From Alphaproteobacteria bacterium (lineage in GTDB: Bacteria > Pseudomonadota > Alphaproteobacteria > Rhizobiales > Devosiaceae), in the NCBI GenBank assembly GCA_018818925.1, contig JAHJQZ010000159.1, forward strand, positions 1-64,000: a DNA stretch of 64,000 nt. Reading direction: 5' to 3'. The notes below the pieces were generated by a model. The model was not told the origin of the DNA. It saw nothing but the letters and a program-made list of their open reading frames with translations, and searched no databases. Each line of letters starts with the position of its first letter. Within the stretch, counting starts at the first letter, position 1. This document shows positions 8,614 through 17,717 of this stretch, in pieces. Position numbers and translations under genes: made by a program.

Positions 8614-9723
8614 TCATGCTTTGTCGAGTGCCTTGTGCAGCCCCCTGACGGCATAGCCCGCCTGCTTGGCATGAAGCGCGTAGACCTCCGGGGCGCCCGT
8701 TGCCGCCAAAGCCCGGACCGGCCAGTTCGGGTCCTCGAGGGCCGGGCGCGCCAGCGCCACCAGATCCGCCTTGCCCTCGGCGATCGCCGCTGCGGCCATG
8801 TCGGCATCGCCCATCAGGCCGACGGTCATGGTGGCGATGTCGGCACCCTTGCGCACCGCATCGGCAAGGCCGAGCTGGTAGCCGGGGCCGGCTTCGATCC
8901 TGCTTTCGGCGAACCCGCCCGAGGAACAGTCGATCACATCGACACCGCGCGCCTTGAATGCACGGGCGAGAACGACGCTGTCCTCGACCTGCCAGCCGTC
9001 CGTGTGCCAGTCCGTGGTCGAGATGCGGGCGAAAAGCGGCTTGTCCGCCGGCCAGACCTTGCGCACGGCTTCGGCGATTTCGAGAGGCAGTCGCATGCGG
9101 TTCTCGCGCGCGCCGCCATATTGGTCCTCGCGCCGGTTGGCGAGCGGCGACAGGAACTCGTTGAGCAGATAGCCGTGGGCGCAATGCAGCTCGATCACGT
9201 CGAACCCGGCTGTCCCGGCTCGCTTCGCCGCGTCGACAAAGGCCGTTCTGATGCCGGCGATCTCCTCGAGGGTGAGGGCATGCGGCACCTTGGAACCGGC
9301 ATCGTGCGGGAAAGCCGAAGGCGCCACCGGCTGCCAGTCCTCATAGGAATGGCGCGCCTTCTGCTCGGCGTCCGGATCCTTGAGGAAGGGCAGGGGCGAG
9401 GAGGCCTTGCGGCCGGCATGGGCAAGCTGGATGCCGATGGCGGCGCCCTGGGCATGGACGAAATCGACGATGCGCCCGAGCGGCGCGATCTGCGCGTCGC
9501 TCCACAGGCCGAGGCAGCCATAGGTGATGCGGCCGCGCGGCTCGACGCCCGTCGCCTCGACGATGACCAGGCCGAACCCGCCGATGGCGAAGCGGCCGAG
9601 ATGGACGAGGTGCCAGTCGTTGGCGAGACCCATCTGCGCCGAATACTGGCACATCGGCGCGACGACGGTTCGATTGCGCAGGGTCAGACCGCGCAGGGTG
9701 AGCGGCGAGAAAAGCTGTGACAT
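8614..9723 (-). CDS. NADH:flavin oxidoreductase, Old Yellow Enzyme family (YqjM-like)
   Basis: This 369-residue FMN-dependent ene-reductase starts MSQLFSPLTLRGLTLRNRTV, followed by APMCQYSA, which carries the Cys characteristic of the YqjM/thermophilic-like OYE subgroup. The substrate-binding His pair is in ELHCAHGYLLNEFLSP, with NRREDQYGG after it, and the C-terminal phosphate-binding segment reads ADLVALARPALEDPNWP. These enzymes reduce activated C=C bonds of enones and nitro compounds using NAD(P)H. The start at 9723 matches the family. The frame stays open far upstream of it, but that extension is not conserved. It is divergent from the sugar dehydrogenase. Confidence 0.9.
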   Translation of the reverse strand: MSQLFSPLTLRGLTLRNRTVVAPMCQYSAQMGLANDWHLVHLGRFAIGGFGLVIVEATGVEPRGRITYGCLGLWSDAQIAPLGRIVDFVHAQGAAIGIQLAHAGRKASSPLPFLKDPDAEQKARHSYEDWQPVAPSAFPHDAGSKVPHALTLEEIAGIRTAFVDAAKRAGTAGFDVIELHCAHGYLLNEFLSPLANRREDQYGGARENRMRLPLEIAEAVRKVWPADKPLFARISTTDWHTDGWQVEDSVVLARAFKARGVDVIDCSSGGFAESRIEAGPGYQLGLADAVRKGADIATMTVGLMGDADMAAAAIAEGKADLVALARPALEDPNWPVRALAATGAPEVYALHAKQAGYAVRGLHKALDKA

Positions 9724-9946
9724 GGGTGTGCTCGCAATAGGGAGAGCGAAAGGGGAGCGGCAGGTGGAGAAGGCCGGCATAAGGCGCCATGCTGCACCCA
9801 AGCCGCACCTATCGGCAAGCGCCGATGAAGCGAAACCATATGGCGAATTGCCCCGTTCACGCGCGCGTGCCTTGCGCGCGGCGCCTGCCGCTGGAACGCT
9901 GGGGCGCGTCCGGCGTTGCACCGCAAGCCTATCAAGGAGACACACC

Positions 9947-11278
9947 ATGCCGTTTCCTCCGTCTGTTGCCGCCCTGATACTTGCCGTTCTAGCGGCGGTC
10001 GCAGCGCCGGTCGCGGCACAGCAAACGCGCAGCGGCGCCGGCGCCTTTGGCGGCTGGCGCGACGATGCGCCCGGCGTCAGGCGGCTGATTACGGCCGATG
10101 ATATCGGCGCCGCTCCCCGCTCGGGTTCGGTCAGCAACGGCTCGCGGGTGGTGCCGCAGCCCGCCGGCGCGGCACTGAAAGTGCCCGACGGCTTTGCCGT
10201 CGAAAAGCTCGTGACCGGCATCGCCAGCCCGCGCGCGCTCGCCTTCGCCCCCAATGGCGACCTCATCGTCTCGGACAGCCATGCCGGCCGCGTGCTTGCC
10301 CTGCGCTTTGAGGGCGGACGGAAACTGACGGCGAGCGCCGTGTTCGCCGAGGGTCTCAACCAGCCCTATGGCCTGGCCTTTTATCCCGAGGCCGATCCGG
10401 ATTGGCTCTATGTCGCGACGACCAACGGTCTCGTGCGTCTGCCCTATGCCGGCGAACTGACGGCTGCCGGGCCGGCCGAAATCCTGTTCGACGACATTCC
10501 CGGTGGCGGCCACTGGACGCGCTCGATCGCCTTTTCGCCGGAGGGTGAAACGCTGTTCTACTCGGTCGGCTCGCAAACCAATGTCGCCGAAGGGCTCGGC
10601 GCATCCCCGCCCGGCGGCATTGCCGGCTGGGAGGCGCTAACCGGTCTCGGCGCCGCCTGGGGCGACGAGGCGGGGCGGGCGCTCGTCTATGCCATGAACT
10701 CGGACGGCAGCAACCGCCGCGTCTGGGCCACCGGGCTGCGCAATTGTTCGGGCATGGACGTCCAGCGGGCAACGGGCGCGGTCTGGTGTGCGGTCAACGA
10801 GCGCGACGGCCTCGGCAACGACATCCCCTTCGATTATGCGACCTCAGTCCAGGACGGCGGATTCTTCGGCTGGCCCTGGTACTCTATCGGGGCCAATGCC
10901 GATCCGCGCCACTCCGGCGCCCGTCCCGACCTCGCCGACCGGGTGCGTGTGCCCGACGTGCTGTTCCAGTCGCACTCGGCACCGCTCAATATCAGGTTCT
11001 ACACTGCCGATGCCTTCGGGTCCGACTATCGCGGCGACGCCTTCGTCGCCTTGCACGGCTCGTGGAACCGCGACCCGCGCACCGGCTACAAGATCGTCCG
11101 CCTGCTGATCGACGAGAGCGGCGCGCCGACCGGCGTCTACGAGGACTTCGTCACCGGTTTCGTCATCGATGACCGATCGGTTTGGGGCCGCCCGGTCGGC
11201 ATCGCCGTCTCGCCGGACGGCGCGCTCTATTTCTCCGAGGACGGCAATGGCACGATCTGGCGGGTGACCCGGCAATGA
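9947..11278 (+). CDS. PQQ-dependent sugar (sorbosone-type) dehydrogenase, exported
   Basis: A 443-residue periplasmic beta-propeller dehydrogenase. The signal peptide (ILAVLAAVAAPVAAQQ) is cleaved near residue 25. The mature part opens the propeller with GFAVEKLVTGIASPRALAFAPNGDLIVSD (in two halves: PRALAFAPNGDLIVSD is the first blade) and ends PVGIAVSPDGALYFSEDG, typical of soluble aldose sugar and sorbosone dehydrogenases. LHGSWNRDPRTGYK is a conserved cofactor-site segment. The start is supported by AAGGAG 8 bases upstream. Such enzymes oxidise sugars in the periplasm and pass electrons to the respiratory chain. Confidence 0.86.
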   Translation: MPFPPSVAALILAVLAAVAAPVAAQQTRSGAGAFGGWRDDAPGVRRLITADDIGAAPRSGSVSNGSRVVPQPAGAALKVPDGFAVEKLVTGIASPRALAFAPNGDLIVSDSHAGRVLALRFEGGRKLTASAVFAEGLNQPYGLAFYPEADPDWLYVATTNGLVRLPYAGELTAAGPAEILFDDIPGGGHWTRSIAFSPEGETLFYSVGSQTNVAEGLGASPPGGIAGWEALTGLGAAWGDEAGRALVYAMNSDGSNRRVWATGLRNCSGMDVQRATGAVWCAVNERDGLGNDIPFDYATSVQDGGFFGWPWYSIGANADPRHSGARPDLADRVRVPDVLFQSHSAPLNIRFYTADAFGSDYRGDAFVALHGSWNRDPRTGYKIVRLLIDESGAPTGVYEDFVTGFVIDDRSVWGRPVGIAVSPDGALYFSEDGNGTIWRVTRQ

Positions 11279-11401
11279 AGACGGTTGGCCGCCTGCCATC
11301 TCGAACGGGGTAGTTGCAGCACATAAATGGCGCCGCGCCGTCAATGCCGGCAACGCCCATCCGATCGAGCGCCGGCGATCCCCTCAAACCGCCGGCGGCG
11401 C

Positions 11402-11722
11402 TTAGTGCTTGGACACGAGCTCCCAGGTGCCCTTGGACGGCACGTAGCGGCCGGTTTTGCTCGGCGTGTACAACACGTCGAGCTCGCCGCTGGCGTGCAG
11501 CGGCAGGTCGTCGATCTGCTCGGCCAAGTGCAGCACGGCCTGCATGCCGGCCGTGCCGGCCAAGCCGAGATCCCTGCCGGTCCAGGTCGGTACGCCGTTC
11601 GGCGCCTTGAAGAAATTCGGCCCGGCCGACCAGGTCTTGATCCCGTGTCCGAAATCGACGGTGACCTCCGTCGAATTGGCGCCTGCCTTGAGTTCGAAAA
11701 CGAAGTTCGAGCAAGAAGACAT
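11402..11722 (-). CDS. Conserved hypothetical small protein
   Basis: I do not recognise this 106-residue protein. It starts MSSCSNFVFELKAGANSTEV with GGAGGGGA 5 bases before the ATG, a very good ribosome site. It has no signal peptide or membrane segment and seems beta-rich, ending TGRYVPSKGTWELVSKH. Its upstream region (11760-11880) is strikingly AT-rich, about 37% GC by my count against clearly GC-rich flanks, which may hold its promoter or mark acquired DNA. It is convergent with the sugar dehydrogenase. Confidence 0.6.
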   Translation of the reverse strand: MSSCSNFVFELKAGANSTEVTVDFGHGIKTWSAGPNFFKAPNGVPTWTGRDLGLAGTAGMQAVLHLAEQIDDLPLHASGELDVLYTPSKTGRYVPSKGTWELVSKH

Positions 11723-12043
11723 GATTCCCCTCCATGAATGCGGGCATAATACCACTTCGCGTCTCTCAGCGCTTTGTCGAATGTCAAAACGTTTAGATTT
11801 CTTTAATCCTGATTTTTGGCGCATTTGTGGAATTTTGCATAAGGGCAACTTGAATACTAGATTTTGGAAGGCGAATATTATCAGCTAGTTAGGCGGCAAG
11901 CGCGCAAGACCGCTTCTTTCCCGACAGGAAAGCCCGCATGATTGCCATGACGATGCCGCGCAGGGAGTTGAGCGCCGCGAATCACCTGGCGCTGTAGCGG
12001 CCAACGTCAGGTCCGCCGACGGCGCGGCGGCGTCATGGACGCT

Positions 12044-12076
12044 GGCAAGGGCTGTTTTGTCCTCAAGGCCCTTGCC
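12044..12076. terminator. Inverted repeat in the gap before tetR
   Basis: GGCAAGGGC and GCCCTTGCC form a perfect 9-bp stem with a 15-base loop containing TTTTG. There is no upstream gene for it to terminate on the plus strand. It may be a remnant structure or part of the regulatory region. Confidence 0.3.
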
Positions 12077-12104
12077 ATTCCGGATTCCAGTTGCCATTTG
12101 CCGA

Positions 12105-12120
12105 ACCGTACGGTACGGTA
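12105..12120. promoter_or_regulatory. Candidate TetR operator
   Basis: The perfect palindrome ACCGTACGGT (12105-12114) overlaps a second copy of the TACGG half-site, giving ACCGTACGGTACGGTA. This pattern is typical of TetR-family operators. It lies about 245 bases before the adjacent tetR gene, consistent with autoregulation from a long leader, though the distance is large. Confidence 0.35.
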
Positions 12121-12363
12121 CGCGACGAATTGAAAATCGCGTCGGGCGTGTCGCCGGATGTGGTCGGTGGTGCGGGTGCGGAATTCCGGACTGGACAGCG
12201 TGAAGCCCGCCGAGACCCTGCCAGCTAGCGACGACGTGTCATGATTGGCGCGCGGCCTTCCGGGTGGTCTCGGCGCTCTGTGCCGCGCAATGACGATCGG
12301 CTCGGCGAGAGCAAAAACGGGTGCCGGGCAACCGGCGTATTGGGTGCGATTGGAACGACAGCC

Positions 12364-12990
12364 ATGACAGCCGTTGCAGCAGTGAAGCCGGAAACCTGGA
12401 CGCCGCGCCAGGGCGAGGTGCTCGAGGCGGCGCTGAGCCTGCTCGTCGCCGGTGGCGACAAGCTGACCATGAACGGGGTGGCGCGCATCGCCCATTGTTC
12501 CAAGGAAACACTCTACAAATGGTTCGGCGACCGCGATGGGCTTCTGGTCGCGACGGTGCAGTGGCAGGCGGCCAAGGTCGGCGTGCCGAGGCTCGACCGC
12601 GCCCATCTCGACGCCCGGGCGCTTGGGCGTGTCGTCGAGGATTTCGGGCGGGCGCTGCTGAGCGTGCTCGCAAGCGAGAACTCGGTGGCGCTCAACCGGG
12701 TGGCGGTCTCCCATGCCGGCACGACCGTGCCCGATCTCGGCACGATCGTCCTGCAGAATGGCCGGCTCGAAATGGGAAGGCGGCTGAAGCCGGTGCTCGA
12801 GGCAGGCAGGGCGGTCGGCCTGTTGCGCTTTGCCGACAGCGAGCAGGCTTTCCGTACATTTTTCGGTCTCGTCGTCCGCGACGTGCAGATTCGGCTACTG
12901 CTTGGTGACCGCTGGCGGCCGAGCGAAGCCGAAATCGACGCGGAAGCGAAGGCGGCGGCGGAGCAGTTTTTCGCGCTTTTCGGAACCTGA
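12364..12990 (+). CDS. TetR/AcrR-family transcriptional regulator
   Basis: This 208-residue repressor has the N-terminal helix-turn-helix at residues about 15-60 (EVLEAALSLLVAGGDKLTMN, then KETLYKWFGDRDGLLVATV). The C-terminal ligand and dimer domain resembles the AefR-like TetR_C group, with GRRLKPVLEAGRAVGLLRF. I took the ATG at 12364; an upstream in-frame start at 12241 adds basic residues of poor quality. It lies alone before ilvC on the same strand. Its target is not evident; a TetR-type palindrome at 12105 suggests autoregulation. Confidence 0.85.
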   Translation: MTAVAAVKPETWTPRQGEVLEAALSLLVAGGDKLTMNGVARIAHCSKETLYKWFGDRDGLLVATVQWQAAKVGVPRLDRAHLDARALGRVVEDFGRALLSVLASENSVALNRVAVSHAGTTVPDLGTIVLQNGRLEMGRRLKPVLEAGRAVGLLRFADSEQAFRTFFGLVVRDVQIRLLLGDRWRPSEAEIDAEAKAAAEQFFALFGT

Positions 12991-13030
12991 ATCTGATTCA
13001 AAACCGAAGCGCCTGCAATCAACCATCTGA

Positions 13031-14086
<1,056 letters not shown>

Positions 14087-14114
14087 TCTGGCGCCGGAGA
14101 GCCAGCCGATCAGG

Positions 14115-14144
14115 AAAGGGCGGATTATGCGATCCGCCCTTTTT
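14115..14144 (+). terminator. Rho-independent terminator of ilvC
   Basis: A perfect 11-bp stem AAAGGGCGGAT / ATCCGCCCTTT with a 6-base loop is followed by TT, making a T-run of five. It lies 29 bases after the ilvC stop and can also work for the convergent ABC permease gene. Confidence 0.88.
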
Positions 14145-14206
14145 GCCGTCTGTGCGCCCCGGCCCTCGTCGCATCCGGGCAAAGGGCGCTCGGATCGCGC
14201 CGCGAT

Positions 14207-15742
14207 TCAGATCGGCGTGGCCTTGCGGCGGAACAGCCAGACCAGAAGGACGATGGCCATGGCCGGCAGGGCGGCGATGGCCCCGGCGACGAGACTGACC
14301 ACGGCGACGCCGGTGGCGCCGGCCCAGGCGGTGGCGGCCAGCGCCTCGGTCATGGTGGCTAGGCGCGGCGAGCCCTCGCGCCGGGCGAAATGGCGGCGGT
14401 CGCCGCGGCCGCGGAACAGCATCTGCACAATGATCGCCGAGGCCGAGGCGAGAACGGCGCCGGCCGCTGCCACCGGCAGCACATGCGGGTAGAAGAATGC
14501 CAACCCGCCGAGAACCGGCAGGATCGCGACGGCCACCATGGCGGCGATGGCCTCGATCTTGGCGAGATGGATGGCGCGCGGCTCAAGCGGCGCCGTCATG
14601 ACGAGGTCATGGGCCTGTTCCCCCGAAATCGTCAGCCAGGCGAGCCCGCCCGACAATTGTCCGGCCGCCATGGCCAGCATGGCGGCGAGCACCGGTCCGG
14701 CGACGACGCTGTCGCCGGCGGTGAACAGGATCAGGGCGAACAGCGGCACCAGATACAAAAGCTGCATCAGGGATTGCGACACGAGCCACGGATCGCGCCA
14801 GACCAGCCGCCATTCCTTTTGCCGCAGCAGTGCCATGGCGCCGGCGCCGGAAAACCGGTGCGCCTTGTGCTCGTGCGCCGTGCCGGAGGTCTCGCTGAGG
14901 GCGGCGAGCGCCAGCCCGGCGAAGCTTTTTCCCGAAACATGAAGCGCCAGCGCGACGCAACCGGCGGAAACGCCAGCAAGCAGCGCGAAGGCACCCCAAT
15001 CGCCCCTGGCGGCGCGGGCCGGTAGCCAGACGAGGCTGTCGCCGCCGCCGGTGACGAACAGCAGGAAATCGGCAATCGGGCCGGCGATAGTGCCCGGCGC
15101 GCCGTGACTGAGTATGAGCGAAGTCTGGATGCCGACGAACAGCGAGGCGCCGACCACGGCGCTCGCCACCTGCGCCGCGAGCCGTGTATGGCGCGGCCCG
15201 ATGGCCCGGAACAGGAAGATGGTGATGAAGACGGCGAGGGCCGTCACCATGCCGCTCAAAACGAAAGTCACTGGGTAGGCCATCAGCCAGCGCGCCCCGT
15301 CACGCCAGGCGAGCACGTTGACAAAGGGCGAGACCATCAGCGCCGATAGAATGGCGGAGGTCAGCGTCACCATGAAGGTGCGGGCCCAGAAGACCGAGCG
15401 GGCCGGGGCGGGGGATGAGAGCACGAGGTCGAAATCGCCGCGCGTGTAATAGGCCCGCGTCACCGATTCGATGGCCTGCGACAGCGACATGACGACAAAG
15501 AACGTCGCGCTCGCCGTGATCGAAGCCAGGGCCGGGACGCTATCGGTCACGCCCCCGGCGACGAAGGGGCCGACGAGGAAATTGGCGAGCGCGTGCAGGC
15601 TTAAAAGGATGAGGACGAAGAACACGATGGCCATGATGCGGCGCGCCCCGCCGGTGCCGAGCAGGCCCTGCCAGAGTTCGCGCCATTGCAGGCGGAACTC
15701 CATGGCGAAGAACCATGGCACCGATCCGGCCGCCGCGGCCAT
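14207..15742 (-). CDS. ABC exporter permease, large ABC-2-like type
   Basis: This 511-residue membrane protein has about 12 hydrophobic segments in two halves. The N-terminus WFFAMEFRLQWRELWQGLLG, then helices around residues 35-80, match the family of large exporter permeases paired with a single ATPase. A second region RQKEWRLVWRDPWLVSQSLM repeats the amphipathic connecting-helix pattern, suggesting two fused permease halves. Its ATG overlaps the ATPase stop by one base (ATGA), so translation is coupled. The substrate is unknown. Confidence 0.8.
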   Translation of the reverse strand: MAAAAGSVPWFFAMEFRLQWRELWQGLLGTGGARRIMAIVFFVLILLSLHALANFLVGPFVAGGVTDSVPALASITASATFFVVMSLSQAIESVTRAYYTRGDFDLVLSSPAPARSVFWARTFMVTLTSAILSALMVSPFVNVLAWRDGARWLMAYPVTFVLSGMVTALAVFITIFLFRAIGPRHTRLAAQVASAVVGASLFVGIQTSLILSHGAPGTIAGPIADFLLFVTGGGDSLVWLPARAARGDWGAFALLAGVSAGCVALALHVSGKSFAGLALAALSETSGTAHEHKAHRFSGAGAMALLRQKEWRLVWRDPWLVSQSLMQLLYLVPLFALILFTAGDSVVAGPVLAAMLAMAAGQLSGGLAWLTISGEQAHDLVMTAPLEPRAIHLAKIEAIAAMVAVAILPVLGGLAFFYPHVLPVAAAGAVLASASAIIVQMLFRGRGDRRHFARREGSPRLATMTEALAATAWAGATGVAVVSLVAGAIAALPAMAIVLLVWLFRRKATPI

Positions 15743-16491
15743 CAGGCGGCGTCCCGCGTCGCGACGAGGTCGAGAAAGACCTCTTCGAGCGTCGAGCCGC
15801 TCCGCCCCGAGCGCTGCTGCAATTCGCCGAGCGTGCCCTCGGCGATGACGCGTCCATTGGCGATGACGCCGATTCGTTCGGCCATGGGTTCGGCAACGTC
15901 GAGAATGTGGGTGGTCATGACGATGGTCGCGCCGCGGCGGACCTTGTCGATGAGGACATCCTTGACCTGGCGGGCGGCACCGGCGTCGAGCCCGGTCAGC
16001 GGCTCGTCGAGGATGATGAGGTCCGGATCGTGGATCAGCGCCCCGGCCAGCGCCATTTTTTGCAGCATGCCCTTGGAAAAGCCGCCGCAGCGCTTGTTGG
16101 CAGTGTCGGCGAGCGACAGCCAGTCGAGCAGGTCGTGGGCCCGCATCTGGGCGACATCGGACGGCACAGACCACAGGCCGGCGACGAATTCAAGGTATTC
16201 GAGCGGAGTCAGTCGGTCGTAGACCATCGGTTCGTCCGAGACCCAGGCGAGGCGCTGCTTGGCCGCAACCGGATCGGCGAGAGCGTCGATGCCGCAGACG
16301 CGGATCGTGCCGGAATCGGGCTTCAGAATGCCCGAGACCATGCGCAGAAGCGTCGTCTTGCCGGCGCCGTTCGGACCGAGCAAGACGTAGAACATGCCGC
16401 GCGGGATCGACAAGGAAATGCCGTCGACGGCCGGCTTGTCGAAGCTCTTTTTGAGCGCGACGATTTCAAGGGCATTGTCGGATTGGATCAT
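15742..16491 (-). CDS. ABC transporter ATP-binding protein
   Basis: This 249-residue ATPase of the ABC-2/CcmA type carries Walker A LLGPNGAGKTTLLRM, signature FSKGMLQKMALAGALIHDPD (degenerate LSGGQ as FSKGM), and Walker B LIILDEPLTGLDAG. I placed the start at the ATG at 16491; a TTG 21 bases upstream extends it by seven residues. It is the first gene of a two-gene exporter operon with the permease. The energised substrate is unknown. Confidence 0.9.
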   Translation of the reverse strand: MIQSDNALEIVALKKSFDKPAVDGISLSIPRGMFYVLLGPNGAGKTTLLRMVSGILKPDSGTIRVCGIDALADPVAAKQRLAWVSDEPMVYDRLTPLEYLEFVAGLWSVPSDVAQMRAHDLLDWLSLADTANKRCGGFSKGMLQKMALAGALIHDPDLIILDEPLTGLDAGAARQVKDVLIDKVRRGATIVMTTHILDVAEPMAERIGVIANGRVIAEGTLGELQQRSGRSGSTLEEVFLDLVATRDAA

Positions 16492-16590
16492 GGCGCCGGT
16501 CGGGCTCCGCAAGCGAACCGATGCACTGTAGTGGCAAGGGCTTGCCGCAAGATGAATCCAAACCGCGCAGTTTGCCGGCCTGTTGCCCGA

Positions 16591-16950
16591 TCAGGTGCCG
16601 ATCTGCCCCTGCTCGCGGTTGGCGACGCGTGTCAGAAGATCGGCCAGTGCGTCGAGCCGGCCACTCGGTGGCAAATGCGCGCGGCGCTGGCCGATCCACG
16701 CCTCAACCGCCGAGAGCGCTTCGCGATCGAGCCGGCAGGTGCGCACGCGACCCATCTTGGAACTGTGCACCAGTCCGGCCGATTCCAGTATGCCGAGATG
16801 CTGCAGCGTCGCCGGCAGCGAGATGCCGAGGGGTGCGGCAAGCGCCGAGACGGACTGGTCCCTGCGGCTGAGCCGTTCGATCATCGCCCGCCGGTTGTGA
16901 TCGGCGAGGGCGGTGAATACCAGATCGAGTTTGTCGTCAGGATTAGGCAT
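16591..16950 (-). CDS. ArsR-family helix-turn-helix repressor
   Basis: This 119-residue winged-helix regulator has the order typical of the SdpR-like ArsR group: ALADHNRRAMIERLSRRDQS, then LAAPLGISLPATLQHLGILE (recognition helix), then SAGLVHSSKMGRVRTCRLD. No metal-binding Cys pair of ArsR/SmtB type is present. Such repressors usually sit beside an SRPBCC/AHSA1 gene, but none is found here. Its start codon lies inside a perfect palindrome (16943-16958), which suggests autorepression. It is divergent from the UPF0303 gene. Confidence 0.88.
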   Translation of the reverse strand: MPNPDDKLDLVFTALADHNRRAMIERLSRRDQSVSALAAPLGISLPATLQHLGILESAGLVHSSKMGRVRTCRLDREALSAVEAWIGQRRAHLPPSGRLDALADLLTRVANREQGQIGT

Positions 16951-16958
16951 GTGCCTAA
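16943..16958. promoter_or_regulatory. Palindromic operator overlapping the arsR start codon
   Basis: TTAGGCA-TG-TGCCTAA is a perfect 7-bp inverted repeat with a 2-base centre. On the minus strand the gene's ATG lies in its middle. A repressor dimer bound here would block transcription or translation start of its own gene. Confidence 0.6.
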
Positions 16959-17082
16959 CTAATGCCGGGCGAAATTTGTCGTCAACCCGAAGCGGAATCT
17001 TTGGTAAAGAAAACGGCCCGCGGCAGGCGCGATCCGGGTCCGCCCCTGTCAATTTGCCGGCATGGAAAAATTGGAGCACGCG

Positions 17083-17568
17083 ATGACTCACGCCGACTTG
17101 CCGGGTGTCCTCAGGCAGGAACAAACGCTCATCTTTTCGAACTTTGACGAAAACACGGCCTTCACCCTGCTCGGCCACGCCCGCGACCTGGCGCTGGCCG
17201 AAGGCGTCGGCGTCGGCGTTCTCGTCAAGTTCTGGGACCGGCCGCTCGCCTTCGGCTCGACGCCCGGCTACACCCACGGCAATTATCTTTGGGCCCACCG
17301 CAAGGCCAATACGGTGCGGCTGGTGCTGAAATCGAGCTATCGCGTCCGCATCGAGCAGGACCGGCAATTGTTCGAGGACCGCTGGGGGGTCTCGGCCGAG
17401 GAATATGCCATATCCGGCGGTGCCTTTCCGATCACGGTCAGGGGCGCCGGCATCGTCGGAGCGGCGGTCGTGTCCGGCCTCGACGAGCGCGACGACCACC
17501 GGCTGATCACCGCCGCCATTGCGCGAACGCTCGGCCTCGATCCGGCCGAATACGCGCTGCCGGGCTAG
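17083..17568 (+). CDS. UPF0303 / GlcG-HbpS-like protein
   Basis: This 161-residue cytosolic protein belongs to the haem-degrading/HbpS-like fold family (UPF0303). Hallmarks are ARDLALAEGVGVGVLVKFWD near the start, YLWAHRKANTVRLVLKSSY in the middle and the C-terminal AFPITVRGAGIVGAAVVSGL that closes the fold. Members bind small cofactors or haem, but the function is not settled. I chose the ATG at 17083 because GGAG lies 7 bases upstream; ATG at 17062 adds seven residues without a ribosome site. Its TAG stop forms the first bases of the RIME-like repeat that follows. Confidence 0.82.
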   Translation: MTHADLPGVLRQEQTLIFSNFDENTAFTLLGHARDLALAEGVGVGVLVKFWDRPLAFGSTPGYTHGNYLWAHRKANTVRLVLKSSYRVRIEQDRQLFEDRWGVSAEEYAISGGAFPITVRGAGIVGAAVVSGLDERDDHRLITAAIARTLGLDPAEYALPG

Positions 17569-17670
17569 GGCATGTTCAGCAAAAGTGGTTACCGGCTTTG
17601 CGGTTCGAACATGCGACCACGAAAAGGCTTAGGTCATGCGCTTTGATTCCATCAAAAGTGACATGACCTA
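17566..17670. repeat. RIME-like intergenic palindromic element, copy A
   Basis: About 105 bp made of two palindromes. The first has arms ATGTTC / GAACAT (from 17572), and the second AGGTCATG / CATGACCT (17631-17669) with inner TTTGAT / ATCAAA. It closely matches the reverse complement of 28766-28872. Both copies begin TAG(A/G)G(C/T)ATGTTCAG at a gene's stop codon. The two-palindrome layout is that of the Rhizobium-specific intergenic mosaic elements. Confidence 0.75.
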
Positions 17671-17717
17671 GGCTCGGTCCGGCCCGCCCATTCACTCAGT
17701 CGCATTGGCACACCAGC

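Larger units (their letters stand above)
11723..12363. other. 640-bp intergenic region without a convincing gene
   Basis: The left part (11760-11885) is AT-rich and probably contains the promoter of the hypothetical gene at 11722. The right part (11890-12363) returns to high GC and contains a 9-bp inverted repeat at 12044-12076 and a TACGG-rich palindrome near 12105. Short frames exist on both strands, but none has a ribosome site plus a protein-like composition. It may include the remnant of a lost gene. Confidence 0.5.

Noticed and set aside
9724-10359. N-terminal extension of the Old Yellow Enzyme
   Set aside because: The frame stays open upstream, but it lies opposite the sugar dehydrogenase and the family start MSQLFSP fits at 9723.
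11885-12097. 70-codon minus-strand frame in the gap before tetR
   Set aside because: No ribosome site, composition unlike a protein, and no similarity to anything I know.
15743-16174. N-terminal extension of the ABC permease
   Set aside because: It overlaps the ATPase gene in another frame; the ATG at 15742 gives the normal ATPase-permease ATGA coupling.
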